DNA of 9,423 nt. Origin: Dysgonamonadaceae bacterium (GTDB lineage Bacteria; Bacteroidota; Bacteroidia; Bacteroidales; Azobacteroidaceae). A program made the translations under genes and the position numbers. Position 1 is the first letter of the stretch, and every line of letters begins with the position of its first letter. Under the pieces are notes generated by a model. That model had not been told where the DNA came from. It ran no database searches and was given only the letters and a program-made list of their open reading frames with translations. Below, piece after piece: positions 6,536-9,423 of this stretch. The stretch covers positions 1 to 9,423 of the forward strand of contig JAISKG010000172.1 of assembly GCA_031261015.1 (NCBI GenBank), written 5' to 3'.

Positions 6536-7180
6536 TTAATTGCTATCCGGCAATATCGCCACAAACAGCCCCCATTCGAAATCGGGGTCGAAATAGTTGC
6601 GCCAGTTGCCGTAAAATAAATTTTCCATCGGATAAACAATATAGCCATCCCGAAAATGGTCGGTACGATCGTAAGGCTCCGCCAGAATGAGAACGTCGTC
6701 TTCAATTGAATTGGTATCCATTGAATCATAACCGATTACAATTTGCCAATGGCCTCCCCATTCGTTGGTGCCGATAATCACAGGAGCGCCTTTTTTCAGG
6801 AAATCCAGAAAAAGCGAAGGTTTGATGTTTTCCTTGTCGTAATCGTAAGTTGAAACATACTTTATCCCTCCCACCTCGTCGAAAATATGGAGTAAGTGAC
6901 ACAAATAAGTAGTATCCTGTTCCGTTCCTCGCAGGGCTTTGAGCGACATCTCATCATATCCGCCCAATTTGCCGAAATAGTTCAGCGCCATTAGCGCGCA
7001 ACTCGGTCCGCAGGTGACTTCGGTAGTCTGCTGATAAGATTTGAATTTTTCGAGCAAAACGAGCGAACCTTCGCTTTTCATTGAATAAAAATCGCTTGAC
7101 TGATAATATTTATCATGCATAGTTTTATTGGAGCAAGAAAATACAACAAATAGGGGAATGAAATATAAAAAAATTCTCAT
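6536..7180 (-). CDS. C39-like cysteine peptidase lipoprotein
   Basis: A 214-residue protein with a lipoprotein signal: hydrophobic residues 3-14, then VFSC with the lipidated Cys at 16, so it is probably anchored in an outer or inner membrane leaflet. The mature part fits the C39-like (Peptidase_C39_2, papain-fold) family. Gln50 or Gln51 could provide the oxyanion hole, TEVTCGPSCALMALNYFG carries the likely nucleophile Cys57, and GGHWQIVIGYD carries His144. After it comes LILAEPYD, where relatives usually have an Asp or Asn before Pro; here Glu168 or Asp171 would be the third residue. The family includes peptidases and domains of unproven activity, so catalysis is not assured. It lies between SusD (38-base gap) and the M20 amidohydrolase (9-base gap), with no promoter motif in either gap, which suggests joint work on a peptide-like substrate. 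Confidence 0.8.
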   Translation of the reverse strand: MRIFLYFIPLFVVFSCSNKTMHDKYYQSSDFYSMKSEGSLVLLEKFKSYQQTTEVTCGPSCALMALNYFGKLGGYDEMSLKALRGTEQDTTYLCHLLHIFDEVGGIKYVSTYDYDKENIKPSLFLDFLKKGAPVIIGTNEWGGHWQIVIGYDSMDTNSIEDDVLILAEPYDRTDHFRDGYIVYPMENLFYGNWRNYFDPDFEWGLFVAILPDSN

Positions 7181-7218
7181 TTGTCTAATTTATAACTTAG
7201 CCAATCATCACTTGTTCG

Positions 7219-8880
7219 TTAGTAGCCCGGATTTTGCGGCGTTATATTTAACACCTCTCCCTCATAATTGGTTGCCGGTATCGGAAGACGATAGAGTTTG
7301 CCTTTCAGATTGGCAAGTTTGGCGCGCTGAACGTCGTGCAACTTAACATAAAACGGAGCATTTACTTCGTTTGCTACATCGGGAAACGCTGCTTTGATGC
7401 TGTTGGCATCCGCATAGGTATCTTTGTAGTATTCAAAGTTATTAATGGCATTTTCGACAGTCGAAACGTAATTTTTCCAGCGAACCAGATTGTACCAGTG
7501 TTTTTGCTCGAATGCAAATTCATAATCCCATTCGTTATACAAGTCTTCTTTGGTAAGCGTTGTCAGTGCACCTGAAGAGCCGCCAAAAGCCCGCGCTCTG
7601 ACTTGATTAACCAACGTCAAGGCTTCACTGTCTCTGCCGAGGAACAACAAGGCTTCTGCTTTGATAAGCAATACTTCTGCGTAACGATACTCGATGCGGT
7701 CGATATTGTTAGGCTGTTCTTTCGTGGCTTTATAATCGGGACCGTCATACGAGGCGCGATGAATCCATTTACCGTTACGGACAACGCTGATCGGCCATGT
7801 TAGTTTATCGACCGTGCCGTCTTCAAAAGTAATACTTGTGGCATACGAGAAAAGTTTGCGTGAATCGTTATTGCTTGGAATACGGTTTTCGAGCGCGATG
7901 TCGCTATAACTGAGGTGCGGGTCTTGACGGGCGTCGCCCGGCCAGGTGTATCCGCAATGGGTCTGGTGATTGCCCATGCCGCCTGCTTCGCCGTCGATGC
8001 CGTCGCCGTCGTGACGTACCGAAAAGATCACTTCGTCATTGTTTTCATTTACTGCGCCCCAAATTTTATTGTAATTGGTAAGTAATTGATATTTATTGCT
8101 ATTGATTACTTTATTGGCATAGTCGATTGCTTTTCCCAACTTTGAGGCGTCAGTAGAAGTCGATGCCGGGTCGCTCTTGGTATTGGCGATAGTCTGCACC
8201 TGTTCATAAGTAAGCGGTTTTTGTCCCCAAGTCAGATACACTTTTGCCAAAATTGTATTGACGGCTCCCTGCGAAGGTTCGGATTTAGCAGTGGTGTACT
8301 CCGGCAAATATTCGGCCGCTTCGGTAAAATCCTTTATGATTTGTTCATACACAGCATCAATGGAGGCGCGTTCCCTGCCTGCAGCCGTTGTTTCGTCGAG
8401 TATCAGCGGAATTTCGCCAAATGCTTGCACTAATTTGAAATATTCGTGTCCGCGGATAAACTTGGCGCGAGCAATCAACAGATCTTTGTCGGCCTGCGTT
8501 AAGTCGGCGCTTAGCGGCGAGGCTGTAATTTGCGCTATGGCCAGATTGGCGGTTCCAATACTGATATAGGGATCGTCGAAAAGCTCGATAATCACTGCAT
8601 TGTACTCGTCAATGTCTAATCTGGATACATTATCGGGGTCAACGAGACCGCCTCCGGAAATTCCGGCAAGGACTTCCGTAGCGCCTTCTGCAAAGACTGT
8701 ATAATACGAACACAGCCATTGCAGCGGAAGATATGCCGAATTGACTAATGCGCTTGCTTCCGATACTGTGACGGGAGTACCGGTTTCGCCGCCCTTATCG
8801 GGGTCGTCATCATTACAGGAAAAAAATGCGCCTGCAATAAGTGTAATCAACACTGTCGAAAAAAAGAATTTCTTTTTCAT
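7219..8880 (-). CDS. SusD/RagB-family nutrient-binding surface lipoprotein
   Basis: A 553-residue SusD-like protein, the lid and substrate-binding partner of a SusC TonB-dependent transporter at the outer membrane. Seen: a lipoprotein signal with lipobox AFFSC (Cys22), followed by NDDDPD, an acidic run like the surface-export signals of Bacteroidetes lipoproteins. The N-terminal SusD region has ARAKFIRGHEYFKLVQAFG (137-155), and the TPR-like helical part includes RYAEVLLIKAEALLFLG (399-415). The conserved FAFEQKHWYNLVRW (455-468) follows, then the usual C-terminal end RLPIPATNYE and ITPQNPGY at 546-553. Length is normal for the family. It starts 54 bases after the SusC stop, in an AT-rich gap with no TAnnTTTG motif, which fits co-transcription. 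Ligand type cannot be read from the sequence; the downstream peptidase and amidohydrolase favour a peptide or amide over a glycan. Confidence 0.95.
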   Translation of the reverse strand: MKKKFFFSTVLITLIAGAFFSCNDDDPDKGGETGTPVTVSEASALVNSAYLPLQWLCSYYTVFAEGATEVLAGISGGGLVDPDNVSRLDIDEYNAVIIELFDDPYISIGTANLAIAQITASPLSADLTQADKDLLIARAKFIRGHEYFKLVQAFGEIPLILDETTAAGRERASIDAVYEQIIKDFTEAAEYLPEYTTAKSEPSQGAVNTILAKVYLTWGQKPLTYEQVQTIANTKSDPASTSTDASKLGKAIDYANKVINSNKYQLLTNYNKIWGAVNENNDEVIFSVRHDGDGIDGEAGGMGNHQTHCGYTWPGDARQDPHLSYSDIALENRIPSNNDSRKLFSYATSITFEDGTVDKLTWPISVVRNGKWIHRASYDGPDYKATKEQPNNIDRIEYRYAEVLLIKAEALLFLGRDSEALTLVNQVRARAFGGSSGALTTLTKEDLYNEWDYEFAFEQKHWYNLVRWKNYVSTVENAINNFEYYKDTYADANSIKAAFPDVANEVNAPFYVKLHDVQRAKLANLKGKLYRLPIPATNYEGEVLNITPQNPGY

Positions 8881-8934
8881 ACGATTTAATTTTAAATTTG
8901 TTAATATATAATTTAATAACTTTCAATTTTCAAT

Positions 8935-9423
8935 TCAAAACGTCAGGCTTGCGCCGAACAAAAAACTTCTTGCTGTGGGATAAACACCCAGATCAACGCC
9001 ATTGGCAACTTCGGGGTCGTAACCTCGATATTTTGTCCATGTATATAAATTCCGGGCAGAAACAAAAAACCTGAAATTGAAAGCATACTCGCTGTTTGGC
9101 CTAATTGCGGGAATGGAATATCCAATGGTCAAGTTTCTCAACTTCAAGAAAGAGGCGTCTTCGATATACCGGCTGTCCGGACGCGTTATTTTTGCGCTGT
9201 TGATGTGCGGCACGGTGGTTGACGGATTGTCTTCCGTCCATGCATCCAACACGGTTGTTGACATATTGTAAGCGTCGCCCGTGCGTTCGAGATAGCGGCG
9301 AAGCATATTATATACCTCGTTGCCGTAAGTTCCGCCGAAAACCGCCTGAAAATCGAAACGTTTGTAATTGACAATCGAAGAGAAGCCATAAATAAAATCG
9401 GGTTGAATACTTCCCAACACCGT
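8935..9423 (-). CDS. SusC/RagA-family TonB-dependent outer membrane receptor, C-terminal 162 residues
   Basis: The frame is open from the right window edge to the TGA at 8937-8935, giving the last 162 residues of a SusC-like receptor, whose full length is usually about 1000. Seen: TVLGSIQPDFIYGF at the start of the visible part, alternating beta-barrel strands (VNYKRFDFQAVF, LRNLTIGYSIP, FNFRFFVSARNLYTW), the family motif TKYRGYDPE, and a terminal Phe in GASLTF, the usual barrel-assembly signal. SusC proteins import substrates captured by SusD, using TonB energy. N-terminal features (signal peptide, carboxypeptidase-like domain, TonB box, plug) lie outside the window, so the presence of an extra N-terminal signalling domain cannot be judged. 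It is the first visible gene of the SusC-SusD-C39-M20 operon. A Val codon at 9420 could be mistaken for a start, but the barrel sequence clearly continues upstream. Confidence 0.95.
   Translation of the reverse strand, partial: TVLGSIQPDFIYGFSSIVNYKRFDFQAVFGGTYGNEVYNMLRRYLERTGDAYNMSTTVLDAWTEDNPSTTVPHINSAKITRPDSRYIEDASFLKLRNLTIGYSIPAIRPNSEYAFNFRFFVSARNLYTWTKYRGYDPEVANGVDLGVYPTARSFLFGASLTF

Noticed and set aside
7181..7218. Gap between SusD and the C39-like gene checked for a promoter or terminator
   Set aside because: No TAnnTTTG motif and no stable hairpin with a T run was visible, so read-through is the simpler view.
8921..8936. Two tandem TTTCAAT units between SusC and SusD
   Set aside because: Two copies of a 7-base AT-rich unit in an AT-rich gap is too little to call a repeat or a regulatory site.
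1..9423. Possible defence, phage, mobile or CRISPR system
   Set aside because: All nine genes fall in known housekeeping, envelope or nutrient-uptake families. No repeat array, integrase, transposase, terminal inverted repeats or phage gene was seen.

Overview
The window reads as a Bacteroidota chromosome segment, most likely Bacteroidales. The signs are a SusC/SusD pair, a DUF5103/T9SS-plug protein, lipoproteins with Bacteroidetes-style signals, TAnnTTTG promoter motifs and no Shine-Dalgarno sequences before the starts. All nine genes I can support lie on the minus strand; I found no real gene on the plus strand. No tRNA, rRNA, CRISPR array, insertion sequence or phage gene was seen, and no gap between genes exceeds about 70 bases.

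Read in the direction of transcription (right to left), the first block is 9423-5267. It holds the C-terminal end of a SusC-type TonB-dependent receptor, a SusD-type surface lipoprotein, a small C39-like cysteine peptidase lipoprotein and an exported M20-type amidohydrolase. Gaps are 9-54 bases with no promoter motif between them, so this looks like one operon. The enzymes are a peptidase and an amidohydrolase rather than glycoside hydrolases, so the likely substrate is a peptide or N-acyl/amide compound, not a glycan. This is inference from context.

The second block is 5200-1963: mtaB (tRNA methylthiotransferase), a late lipid A-type acyltransferase and a GT2 glycosyltransferase, joined by two ATGA start/stop overlaps. 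A TAnnTTTG motif lies 5 bases before the mtaB start.

The third block is 1929-1: a DUF5103/T9SS-plug-family exported protein, then rsmE (16S rRNA U1498 methyltransferase) one base after it and cut by the window edge. A second TAnnTTTG motif lies 4 bases before the DUF5103 start.

Blocks two and three are core envelope and RNA-modification functions. Block one is the accessory part. I see no clearly new system. The best candidates for a second look are the peptidase-type SusCD operon and the two promoter motifs placed almost on top of their start codons.
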